Of a stretch of 9,291 nt of DNA, positions 1 through 5,063 are shown piece after piece; within the stretch, counting starts at the first letter, position 1, and each line of letters starts with the position of its first letter. A program made the position numbers and the translations under genes. Origin of the DNA: Thermaceae bacterium (GTDB lineage: Bacteria; Deinococcota; Deinococci; Deinococcales; Marinithermaceae); NCBI GenBank assembly GCA_027023345.1, contig JALVVO010000178.1, forward strand, positions 1 through 9,291, read 5' to 3'. The notes below the pieces were generated by a model, which ran no database searches, was not told the DNA's origin, and saw only the letters and a list, made by a program, of their open reading frames with translations.

Positions 1-63
1 GCCTACGTCCGCCCCGAGGCCGGCCTGGCCGGGTTCTACTACGCCCGCTTCCGGCGGCGCTAG
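1..63 (+). CDS. C-terminal end of an unidentified protein (partial)
   Basis: Frame 1 is open from the window edge to a TAG at 61-63 and encodes 20 residues ending in an aromatic and Arg-rich tail (FYYARFRRR). The codons are GC-rich at the third position, as in the neighbouring genes. That, and the tight convergent arrangement with the next gene, are the only reasons to think it is coding. The stop codon shares the CTAG at 60-63 with the stop of the opposing gene. Too little is visible to name a family or a function. Confidence 0.5.
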   Translation, partial: AYVRPEAGLAGFYYARFRRR

Positions 64-254
64 GCCTCCGGCTCCCCCACCGAGCCCAGGAAGAGGTCGA
101 GGAAGGCGCCGGCGAAGAAACCGACGAGCACGCCGATCAGGCCTTGTTGCCAGGTCAGGCTCCAGGTTCCGAAGAAGATCCCGTTAAAGACGAAGGCCAG
201 GGCCCAGAAGAGGACCGCGATGGCCACCCAGAGTACGATCAACCTTGCCGTCAT
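60..254 (-). CDS. Small two-helix membrane protein, unknown function
   Basis: This encodes 64 residues with two strongly hydrophobic segments, about residues 4-26 (rich in Leu, Val, Phe, Trp) and 38-58 (Gly/Phe/Leu-rich), joined by a short loop containing TWSLTWQQG. A few acidic residues end the chain. It therefore looks like a small inner-membrane hairpin protein, probably with both termini on the same side. The ATG at 252-254 has an excellent Shine-Dalgarno sequence, GGAGGT, 5 nt upstream. The gene begins 15 nt after the cysS stop on the same strand, so the two are probably cotranscribed. Co-transcription is the only hint of a role, and nothing links it mechanistically to cysteinyl-tRNA synthesis. 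I do not recognise the family. The stop TAG overlaps the stop of the convergent partial gene. Confidence 0.72.
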   Translation of the reverse strand: MTARLIVLWVAIAVLFWALAFVFNGIFFGTWSLTWQQGLIGVLVGFFAGAFLDLFLGSVGEPEA

Positions 255-269
255 GGGCCACCTCCCCCC

Positions 270-1715
270 TCAGCTTACCAGCTTCCAGCGCGGGCCCCTG
301 GGGGTGTCCTCGACCACCACCCCGAGCTCGGCGAGCCGCTCCCGCACCCGGTCGGCGAGGGCGTAGTCCTTCCGGCGCCGGGCCTCCTCGCGGAGCTCGA
401 GCACGAGCTCGACGAGCCCCTCGAGCGCCGGCCCCTCGAGACGCTCGGCCAGCACCCGCTCGGGGAAGAGCCCGAGCACCCCCTCCCCGAGCTCCCGGAA
501 GGCGGCCTCCGCCCGCTCGAGGCTCTCCTTCCCCACCTCGCGGGTAAGCGCCTTGTTGAGCTCGGGCAGCCAGGTGAAGAAGGCGGCGAGGGCCTCGGGC
601 GTGCCGAGGTCGTCGTTCATCGCCTCGGTAAAGGCCTCCCGAAGCCGCTCGGTGGCGGCGTCGAGGGCGGGGTCGCGACCCTCGGGCGCGGTGCAGAGCC
701 GCCGGCGGACCTCGCGGTAGGCGTCGAGCAGGCGGAAGTACCCCCGCCGGGCGGCGGCGAGCCCCTCTTCGGTGAAGTCGGTAACCGAGCGGTAGTGGCT
801 CTGGAGCAGGTAAAAGCGCACCACCAGGGGCTCGACCCGCTGGAAGAGCTCCCTGAGGGTGATGAAGTTGCCGGTGGACTTCGCCATCTTCTCGCCGCCG
901 AGGAGGACGTGGTTGTTGTGCATCCAGTAGCGAGCGAACGCGTGGCCCGCCGCCTCGGCCTGGGCGATCTCGGCCTCGTGGTGGGGGAACTGCAGGTCAA
1001 TGCCCCCGCCGTGGATGTCGAAGCCCTCCCCCAGGTACTTGAGGCTCATCACCGTGCACTCGATGTGCCAGCCGGGAAAGCCCTCGCCCCAGGGGCTCGG
1101 CCAGCGCATCAGGTGCCCCGGCTCGGCCCGCTTCCAAAGCGCCCAGTCGCGGGGGTCCTCCTTCTCTTCCCTGACCTCGACCCGGGCCCCGGCGGCCTGG
1201 TCCTCGAGCCGGCGTCCCGAGAGCTTGCCGTACTCGGGCCACTTGCTCGCCCGGAAGTAGACCGAGCCGTTTCGCTCGTAGGCGAAGCCGCGCCTTAGGA
1301 GCTCCTTCGTGAGCTCGATCTGCTCGACGATGTGGCCGGTGGCCCGGGGGGTGACGTCGGGCTTCAGGACGTTGAGCGCCGCCATGTCCTCGAAGTAGCG
1401 CCAGAAGTACTTGTCGGCGACCTCCATGGGCTCGAGGCGCTCGATCTTGGCGCGCTTTTGGATCTTGTCCTCGCCCTCGTCGGCGTCGTCGGTAAGGTGG
1501 CCGACGTCGGTGACGTTGGAGACGTAGCGCACCTTGTAGCCGAGGTGCAAAAGCCAGCGGCGTAGGGTGTCGAAGCTCACCGCGCTCTTCGCGTGGCCGA
1601 GGTGGGCGTCCGAGTAGACCGTCGGCCCGCAGACGTAGATCCCCACGTGCCCCTCGACGCGCGGCCGGAAGGGCTCCTTCCTCTTGGTCATGGTGTTGTA
1701 GACGAAGAACTCCAC
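270..1715 (-). CDS. cysS: Cysteinyl-tRNA synthetase
   Basis: CysRS (481 aa, class I aminoacyl-tRNA synthetase) activates cysteine with ATP and charges tRNA-Cys in the cytoplasm. All hallmarks are visible: the class I HIGH signature as HLGH at residues 38-41, the KMSKS loop as KMAKS at 276-280, and the four zinc ligands that bind the cysteine thiolate, C29 (YVCGPTVY), C220 (GWHIEC), H245 and E249 (FPHHEAE). The DALR-like helical C-terminal part follows from about residue 300 and ends in RWKLVS. Length is normal for bacterial CysRS. The start is GTG at 1713-1715, with AAAGGAGG at 1722-1729 spaced 6 nt away. A 64-residue membrane protein follows 15 nt downstream. Upstream lie a probable own promoter and a possible Cys-containing leader peptide (1773-1799), which suggests control by cysteine or charged tRNA-Cys; that regulation is inference. 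Confidence 0.98.
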   Translation of the reverse strand: MEFFVYNTMTKRKEPFRPRVEGHVGIYVCGPTVYSDAHLGHAKSAVSFDTLRRWLLHLGYKVRYVSNVTDVGHLTDDADEGEDKIQKRAKIERLEPMEVADKYFWRYFEDMAALNVLKPDVTPRATGHIVEQIELTKELLRRGFAYERNGSVYFRASKWPEYGKLSGRRLEDQAAGARVEVREEKEDPRDWALWKRAEPGHLMRWPSPWGEGFPGWHIECTVMSLKYLGEGFDIHGGGIDLQFPHHEAEIAQAEAAGHAFARYWMHNNHVLLGGEKMAKSTGNFITLRELFQRVEPLVVRFYLLQSHYRSVTDFTEEGLAAARRGYFRLLDAYREVRRRLCTAPEGRDPALDAATERLREAFTEAMNDDLGTPEALAAFFTWLPELNKALTREVGKESLERAEAAFRELGEGVLGLFPERVLAERLEGPALEGLVELVLELREEARRRKDYALADRVRERLAELGVVVEDTPRGPRWKLVS

Positions 1716-1772
1716 CGCCTGCCTCCTTTCCCAGAAGGGCTTGGTTTTCGGGGGATGCCCGCTACCCCGGCC

Positions 1773-1799
1773 TCAACATCGCCGCGCCGGGCGCTTCAT
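1773..1799 (-). CDS. Possible leaderless leader peptide of cysS (MKRPARRC)
   Basis: This is an 8-codon ORF, ATG to TGA, whose last sense codon is TGT (Cys). Its ATG lies exactly 7 nt after a TACAAT -10 box, the spacing at which transcription starts on the A of the ATG in leaderless mRNAs of the Thermus/Deinococcus group. It ends 57 nt before the cysS GTG. A Cys codon next to the stop in a tiny ORF ahead of cysS is what an attenuating or translation-coupling leader peptide would look like. Mycobacteria are known to use leaderless Cys-containing uORFs for cysteine control. Only one Cys codon is present, three Arg codons precede it, and I see no clear terminator/antiterminator pair. It may be chance. 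Confidence 0.35.
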   Translation of the reverse strand: MKRPARRC

Positions 1800-1820
1800 G
1801 CTCCCGATTGTAGCAGAAGC
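1793..1820. repeat. Imperfect inverted repeat over the cysS -10 region
   Basis: GCTTC-A-TGCT at 1793-1802 can pair with AGCAGAAGC at 1812-1820: a 9-bp stem with one bulged A and a 9-nt loop. It starts right after the stop of the START-domain gene and spans both the -10 box and the ATG of the leader peptide. It has no T-tract on either strand, so it is a poor terminator. It could be an operator-like dyad, an mRNA 3'-end hairpin, or chance. Confidence 0.3.
1807..1815 (-). promoter_or_regulatory. Extended -10 promoter of cysS
   Basis: On the minus strand this reads TGC-TACAAT: a good -10 hexamer (5/6 of TATAAT) with the extended TGn element. No -35 resembling TTGACA lies 16-18 bp upstream, which the extended -10 could compensate. 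The predicted transcription start is at about 1799-1800, on the ATG of the 8-codon leader ORF, giving cysS an mRNA leader of about 84 nt that carries its own AAAGGAGG ribosome binding site. Confidence 0.5.
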
Positions 1821-2257
1821 TAGGCGGCGAGGGCCCGCTCCTTGAGCCCGCGCAGGAACATCTCGGCGTTCTCCTGCATGAGCTTGTGCACGAGCTTTTT
1901 CAGGATGCCGCCGAAGAGGGGCAGGTTGAGCTCGTAGTCGATCTCGAGCACCACCCGGGTCCCGTCCCCCTCGGGCAGGAAGGCCCAGGTGCCCTGGTAC
2001 TTGTCGAAGTCGCCCTCCGGCGAGAAGAAGCGGTTTTTGAGCTCGGCGTCGTTCCACTCCTCGACCTCGACCCAGCGCACCCGCTTCCCCATCGCCACCG
2101 CCACCCACTCGCTCCGGGTTCGCTCGGGGGAGGACTCCACCACCTTCAGGGTCTCCACGTCCTTGAGGTAGGGCTTGAGGCCCTCCAGGTCCTTGGCCAG
2201 GCGGTAGACCTCCTCCGGAGGCTTGGGCACGAAGACTTCCGCACGCACTTGGGGCAT
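1820..2257 (-). CDS. START/SRPBCC-fold protein (polyketide cyclase/COQ10-like)
   Basis: This 145-residue protein is of the SRPBCC (helix-grip, START-like) superfamily, whose members bind lipids or other hydrophobic ligands in a deep cavity. The family pattern is visible: an N-terminal strand and helix (VRAEVFVPKPPEEVYRLAKD, residues 4-23), the GLKPYLKDVETLKVV segment, a series of beta strands (WVAVAMGKRVRWVEVEEW and GTWAFLPEGDGTRVVLEIDYEL), and the long C-terminal helix from about residue 116 to the end. From memory it closely resembles the T. thermophilus HB8 START-domain protein of solved structure (TTHA0849); I could not check this. The biological ligand is unknown. I chose ATG 2255-2257 because the product then starts at the homologous MPxVRAE; a TTG at 2261-2263 is an alternative. 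The ATG lies 9 nt after the recX stop with no well-placed Shine-Dalgarno sequence, so translation is probably coupled to recX. Confidence 0.9.
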   Translation of the reverse strand: MPQVRAEVFVPKPPEEVYRLAKDLEGLKPYLKDVETLKVVESSPERTRSEWVAVAMGKRVRWVEVEEWNDAELKNRFFSPEGDFDKYQGTWAFLPEGDGTRVVLEIDYELNLPLFGGILKKLVHKLMQENAEMFLRGLKERALAA

Positions 2258-2266
2258 GACCAAGTT

Positions 2267-2695
2267 CTACCCCGGCCCCTCCCCGCGCTGCAAGCGCTCG
2301 AAGGCCTGGATCGCCGCCTCCAGCGAAAAGCCCCGACCTAGGAGGAAGCGAACCGCCCGCGCCCGGTCGTCCCGGTAGCGCGACCAGCGCCGGCCCAATA
2401 GGCGGGTCGCCGCCTCCACCTCGCCGGCGTCCGAGACCAGCTCGGCGACGACCTCCTCCGCTACCCCGCGCTTCCTGAGCTCGTGGGCGAGGCGCCGGGG
2501 GCCGTAGCGTTCCCGCCGGCTTCGAACGAAGGCCTCGGCGAAGCCCCGGTCGTCGAGGTAGCCCCAGGCCTTGAGCCGCTCCACCGCCGCCTCCACCTCG
2601 TCGGCAGGGTAGCCGGCGAGTTTCTTCCTGAGCTCCGCCTCGGTGTAGGCCCGCCGGGCGAGCAGGCCGAGCGCGCGGCCGAGGGCCTTTCCCAC
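2267..2695 (-). CDS. recX: RecA regulator RecX
   Basis: RecX is a small, basic, all-helical protein that binds inside the RecA filament groove and restrains its recombinase activity. This copy has 142 residues with the repeated three-helix modules of the family: RRAYTEAELRKKL (15-26), LKAWGYLDDRGFAEAFVRSR with RYGPRRLAHELRKRGV (41-78), and FLLGRGFSLEAAIQAFER (117-134). The frame stays open upstream to 2872, but that part lies antisense to the conserved phosphohydrolase gene and does not resemble RecX. The GTG at 2693-2695 is the likely start: it lies 7 nt after a TAGCAT -10 element, has no Shine-Dalgarno sequence, and so fits a leaderless mRNA. recA is not in the window. The START-domain gene follows 9 nt downstream, probably in the same transcript. 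Confidence 0.93.
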   Translation of the reverse strand: MGKALGRALGLLARRAYTEAELRKKLAGYPADEVEAAVERLKAWGYLDDRGFAEAFVRSRRERYGPRRLAHELRKRGVAEEVVAELVSDAGEVEAATRLLGRRWSRYRDDRARAVRFLLGRGFSLEAAIQAFERLQRGEGPG

Positions 2696-2714
2696 GCTTG
2701 CTATGCTAACCCCC
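2696..2714. promoter_or_regulatory. Shared symmetric -10 for recX and phosphohydrolase genes
   Basis: Only 19 bp separate two divergent GTG starts. The centre, TATGCTA at 2702-2708, reads TATGCT on the plus strand and TAGCAT on the minus strand, overlapping by five bases. Each hexamer ends exactly 7 nt before its GTG, the spacing of leaderless TANNNT promoters. The plus side also has the extended element TGC at 2699-2701. Neither side has a Shine-Dalgarno sequence or a convincing -35. One RNA polymerase could bind in either direction but not in both at once. Confidence 0.6.
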
Positions 2715-3407
2715 GTGCGCGTCTTCGCCATCGCCGACCCCCACCTCGGAAGCCGGGTCCAAAAGCCGATGACTGTCTTCGGCCCGGCCTGGTCCGGCCA
2801 CCCCGAGGTCTTCTTCGAGCGCTGGCGGGAGGTCGTCGGCGAGGACGACCTGGTCATTATCCCCGGCGACATCTCGTGGGCGATGCGGCTCGAGGACGCG
2901 CTCCCCGACCTCGAGGCGATCGCCGCCCTGCCCGGGCGGAAGGTGATCCTCCGTGGGAACCACGACTACTGGTGGCCCTCGATCTCGAAGCTGAGGCGAG
3001 CGCTCCCCCCCGGCATGTACGCGCTGCAGAACGACGCGGTGGTGATCGAGGGGGTGGCGGTGGCGGGTACCCGCGGCTGGATCACCCCCTTCGAACGCGA
3101 CTTCACCGAGCACGACGAGAAGATCTACCGCCGCGAGGCCGAGCGGCTAAGGCTCTCCCTCGCCGACGCCGCCCAAAAGCCCCACGACCGCCTGGTGATC
3201 GCGATGCACTACCCCCCCTTCGGCCCCGGGGGCGAGCCCACGCTTTTTACCGAGCTGATCGAAGAGGCCAGGCCCGACGCGGTGGTCTTCGGCCACCTCC
3301 ACACCGCCGACCCCGAGAAGCTCCCCCGAGACTGGAAGGGGATTCCCCTCTACCTGGTGGCCGCGGACGTGGTGGGCTTTCGCCCCCAGCTCATCCTCGA
3401 AAAGTAA
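2715..3407 (+). CDS. Calcineurin-like metallophosphoesterase (COG1768 type)
   Basis: This is a 230-residue soluble metallo-dependent phosphohydrolase. All five metal-binding blocks of the calcineurin-like fold are present and ordered: D8-x-H10 (ADPHLG), D52 (IPGDISW), N82-H83 (RGNHDYWW), H165 (AMHYPPFG) and H194-x-H196 (FGHLHT). A dinuclear centre (Mn, Fe or Zn) is therefore expected. The overall sequence fits the predicted phosphohydrolases of COG1768, whose natural substrate is not established to my knowledge. An in-frame ATG at 2703 lies inside the -10 element; the GTG at 2715, 7 nt after TATGCT, is the better start and gives the compact N-terminus VRVFAIADPH. It is transcribed away from recX and ends 3 nt before a palindromic terminator. 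A role in DNA repair alongside recX would be guesswork. Confidence 0.92.
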   Translation: MRVFAIADPHLGSRVQKPMTVFGPAWSGHPEVFFERWREVVGEDDLVIIPGDISWAMRLEDALPDLEAIAALPGRKVILRGNHDYWWPSISKLRRALPPGMYALQNDAVVIEGVAVAGTRGWITPFERDFTEHDEKIYRREAERLRLSLADAAQKPHDRLVIAMHYPPFGPGGEPTLFTELIEEARPDAVVFGHLHTADPEKLPRDWKGIPLYLVAADVVGFRPQLILEK

Positions 3408-3429
3408 AAGGCCGCCCGCGGGCGGCGTT
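3406..3429. terminator. Palindromic bidirectional intrinsic terminator
   Basis: A perfect 16-bp GC palindrome, GCCGCCCGCGGGCGGC (3411-3426), is flanked by AAAAG on the left and GTTT on the right. Read on the minus strand it gives a GC hairpin followed by CTTTTACTTT, a good terminator directly behind the tRNA-Ser 3' CCA. Read on the plus strand it has only three T's and is a weaker terminator for the phosphohydrolase gene, whose stop codon overlaps the A-tract. Confidence 0.85.
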
Positions 3430-3519
3430 TGGCGGAGGGGGCGGGATTCGAACCCGCGGTACCCTTACGGGTACACCGGTTTTCGAGACCGGCCCGTTCA
3501 ACCGCTCCGGCACCCCTCC
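3430..3519 (-). tRNA. tRNA-Ser, anticodon CGA (reads UCG)
   Basis: The 90-nt cloverleaf includes an encoded CCA (3430-3432). The acceptor stem GGAGGGG (3513-3519) pairs with CCCCTCC, followed by discriminator G73 at 3433. The anticodon stem CCGGT/ACCGG encloses the loop CTCGAAA, with anticodon CGA at 3483-3485. The long variable arm GTACCC-GTAA-GGGTAC is class II, as expected for Ser, and the T arm is GCGGG-TTCGAAT-CCCGC. Its first 22 nt overlap the 3' end of the tilS-tadA reading frame on the same strand, whose TGA lies in the D-arm region. It is followed at once by a strong terminator. Confidence 0.97.
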
Positions 3520-5045
3520 GAGCGTAAACGGGCGAAAAACCCGGATAAGAGTCTAGCACTTTGCTCGCCGAAACGTCCAGGCACCACCGGGAAGGGGGGC
3601 CTTAGCCGGTGGACGGTGAAGGCCCCCATCTTCTCGTTCTCGGTGGCGTAGACGAGGCGGCCAAGGCCGGCCTCGACCAAGGCGCCAAAGCACATGGGAC
3701 AGGGCTCGAGGCTCACGTAGAGGGTGGCCCCCGAAAGCCGCGAAAGCCCCTTCTCGAAGGCGCTTTTCAGCGCGAGCAGTTCGGCGTGGGCGGTGGGATC
3801 GCCCCGGGCGCGGACCTCGTTCTTGGCCTCGGCGAGGACCTCCTCGCCCCGCGCGAGGACCGCCCCCACCGGCACCTCCCCCTTTCGGGCGGCGGCGCGG
3901 GCGAGGGCGAGCGCCCGCCGCATCCAGCGGTCCTCGAGGGGCTCGGGGTAAAGTCCCCGGATCCAGGCCACCCGCCCCTCCCGGCAGCCGATCGGCCAGC
4001 GGCGGCGAAGCTCGGGGGGCACGCCGCGCGCGCGGAAGAACTCCCCGAGCCGTCCGCCGCCGACCATCGGAAGGTCCTTCCGGTAGGCGCAGGGCGAAAG
4101 CCCATCGGGAACCGGCGCGGGCGCTTCCTCGGGCGGGATCAGAAAGAGCGCACCCGCGTACCCCCGGGCGAGGACCCCGCCCGGAAGCGCCGCCTTTCCC
4201 CCCCGAAGGGCCTCCTCGAGCGCGGCGAGGGCCCTCGCTTCGGGACGAACGCGGGCCCCCTCGAGCACCCGCTTCAGCGCCCGGGCCCGGAGCGGCGGCG
4301 GGGCCTTCAAGAGGGGGAGCGTCCGGTAGTTGGCCACCGGAAAGCGCGGGTCCGATCGCAAAAGCCCCGCGGCCTCGGCCTCGAGCCAGTCCTCCTCGGC
4401 CTGCCGGGCCTCGGCGAAGCGCGAAAGGGCGGGCACCGCCCCGGGAAACCGCGCCTCGACCCGGGGAAGCACCTCGTGGCGGAGGTAGGCGCGGTCCCGG
4501 GCGAGGTCCAGGTTGGTCGAATCCTCGCGCCAGGGGACGCCCCGCGCCTCGAGGTAGGCCCGGAGCTCCCGGCGCCGGGCGAAGAGCAGGGGCCGCTTCA
4601 CCGCTCCCCGCTCCTTCCGAACGCCGAGCGCCCGGGCGGTGCCGGTAAAAAGCTGGAAGAGTACGGTCTCGGCCTGGTCGTCGGCGGTGTGGGCGGTCAG
4701 GATGCAGCGCGCGCCGTGGGCCTTCGCTACCCGGGCGAGAAAGGCATAGCGGACCTCGCGGGCGATGGCCTCGAGGTTCTCCCTCTTCTCCCGGGCGATC
4801 CGGGCCACGTCCACCCGCTCGATCACCGCCGGAAACCCAAGCCGCTCGGCGAGCCGACGGACGAACGCGGCGTCCTCGGCCGACTCCGGCCTAAGCCCGT
4901 GGTCGAGGTGGGCCACCACCGCCTCGCGCCCGAGCTCGTGGACGAGGAACATGAGCGCCACCGAGTCGCCGCCGCCCGAAACCGCGAGCACGAGCCTGCC
5001 CTCGGGGCAGAGGCCTTCGAGCTCGGCTTCAAACCGCTCCCTCAC
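3498..5045 (-). CDS. tilS-tadA: Fused tRNA(Ile)-lysidine synthetase / tRNA adenosine deaminase
   Basis: This single ORF joins two wobble-base (position 34) modifying enzymes. Residues 1 to about 365 are TilS, which makes lysidine at C34 of tRNA-Ile(CAU): PP-loop SGGGDS (23-28), HTADDQAET (119-127), PWREDSTN (171-178), and a short C-terminal domain with ELRRRWPI. Residues from about 372 to 515 are TadA, which deaminates A34 of tRNA-Arg(ACG) to inosine: zinc ligand H420 and proton-shuttle E422 in TAHAE, and zinc ligands C449 and C452 in PCPMC. I prefer the GTG at 5043-5045, which lies 7 nt after TATGCT with no Shine-Dalgarno sequence (leaderless type). The ATG at 5055-5057 would add four residues but lies inside the -10. 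I recall Thermus TilS proteins of about 500 residues, so the fusion may be general in Thermales. The C-terminus overlaps the tRNA-Ser gene, and truD diverges from the start. Confidence 0.95.
   Translation of the reverse strand: MRERFEAELEGLCPEGRLVLAVSGGGDSVALMFLVHELGREAVVAHLDHGLRPESAEDAAFVRRLAERLGFPAVIERVDVARIAREKRENLEAIAREVRYAFLARVAKAHGARCILTAHTADDQAETVLFQLFTGTARALGVRKERGAVKRPLLFARRRELRAYLEARGVPWREDSTNLDLARDRAYLRHEVLPRVEARFPGAVPALSRFAEARQAEEDWLEAEAAGLLRSDPRFPVANYRTLPLLKAPPPLRARALKRVLEGARVRPEARALAALEEALRGGKAALPGGVLARGYAGALFLIPPEEAPAPVPDGLSPCAYRKDLPMVGGGRLGEFFRARGVPPELRRRWPIGCREGRVAWIRGLYPEPLEDRWMRRALALARAAARKGEVPVGAVLARGEEVLAEAKNEVRARGDPTAHAELLALKSAFEKGLSRLSGATLYVSLEPCPMCFGALVEAGLGRLVYATENEKMGAFTVHRLRPPFPVVPGRFGEQSARLLSGFFARLRSEGCRSG
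3550..3579 (-). promoter_or_regulatory. Promoter of tRNA-Ser inside the tadA coding end
   Basis: On the minus strand a -35-like TGGACG (3574-3579, 4/6 match) is followed after 18 bp by the extended -10 TGC-TAGACT (3550-3558). The predicted start at about 3543 gives a 24-nt leader before the tRNA. The promoter lies entirely within codons of the last TadA helix (SARLLSGFFARLR). A promoter of its own would let the tRNA be made without cutting the tilS-tadA mRNA. Confidence 0.45.
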
Positions 5046-5063
5046 CAGGGGTAGCATAAGGCG
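5046..5063. promoter_or_regulatory. Shared symmetric -10 for tilS-tadA and truD
   Basis: The plus strand reads TAGCATA at 5052-5058, whose complement is TATGCTA, the same 7-mer as between recX and the phosphohydrolase gene. TAGCAT is followed by 6 nt and GTG (truD, 5064). On the minus strand TATGCT is followed by 7 nt and GTG (tilS-tadA, 5045). A weak -35, TTCAAA at 5028-5033, lies 18 bp upstream on the plus strand; none is clear on the minus strand. Neither gene has a Shine-Dalgarno sequence. Confidence 0.6.

Noticed and set aside
144..1298. Long plus-strand ORF (384 codons) opposite cysS
   Set aside because: It is antisense to a fully convincing CysRS. The product is Pro/Gly/Leu/Glu-rich with no recognisable domain, as expected of a high-GC shadow frame.
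1716..1772. T-box or classic Rho-independent attenuator in the cysS leader
   Set aside because: No T-box conserved core and no hairpin followed by a T-tract could be found; only short weak pairings are visible.
2696..2872. N-terminal extension of RecX by 59 codons
   Set aside because: It lies antisense to the conserved D-x-H and GD motifs of the phosphohydrolase and is unlike RecX; the leaderless GTG at 2695 fits better.
3411..3426. 16-bp palindrome as a protein binding site or mobile-element end
   Set aside because: Its position between two gene ends, the GC-rich stem and the flanking A/T runs fit an intrinsic terminator.
3609..5054. 481-codon plus-strand ORF opposite tilS-tadA
   Set aside because: Its length comes from high GC content opposite a real gene with all catalytic motifs. 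The translation is low-complexity (Gly/Pro/Arg/Leu) and has no start signals.
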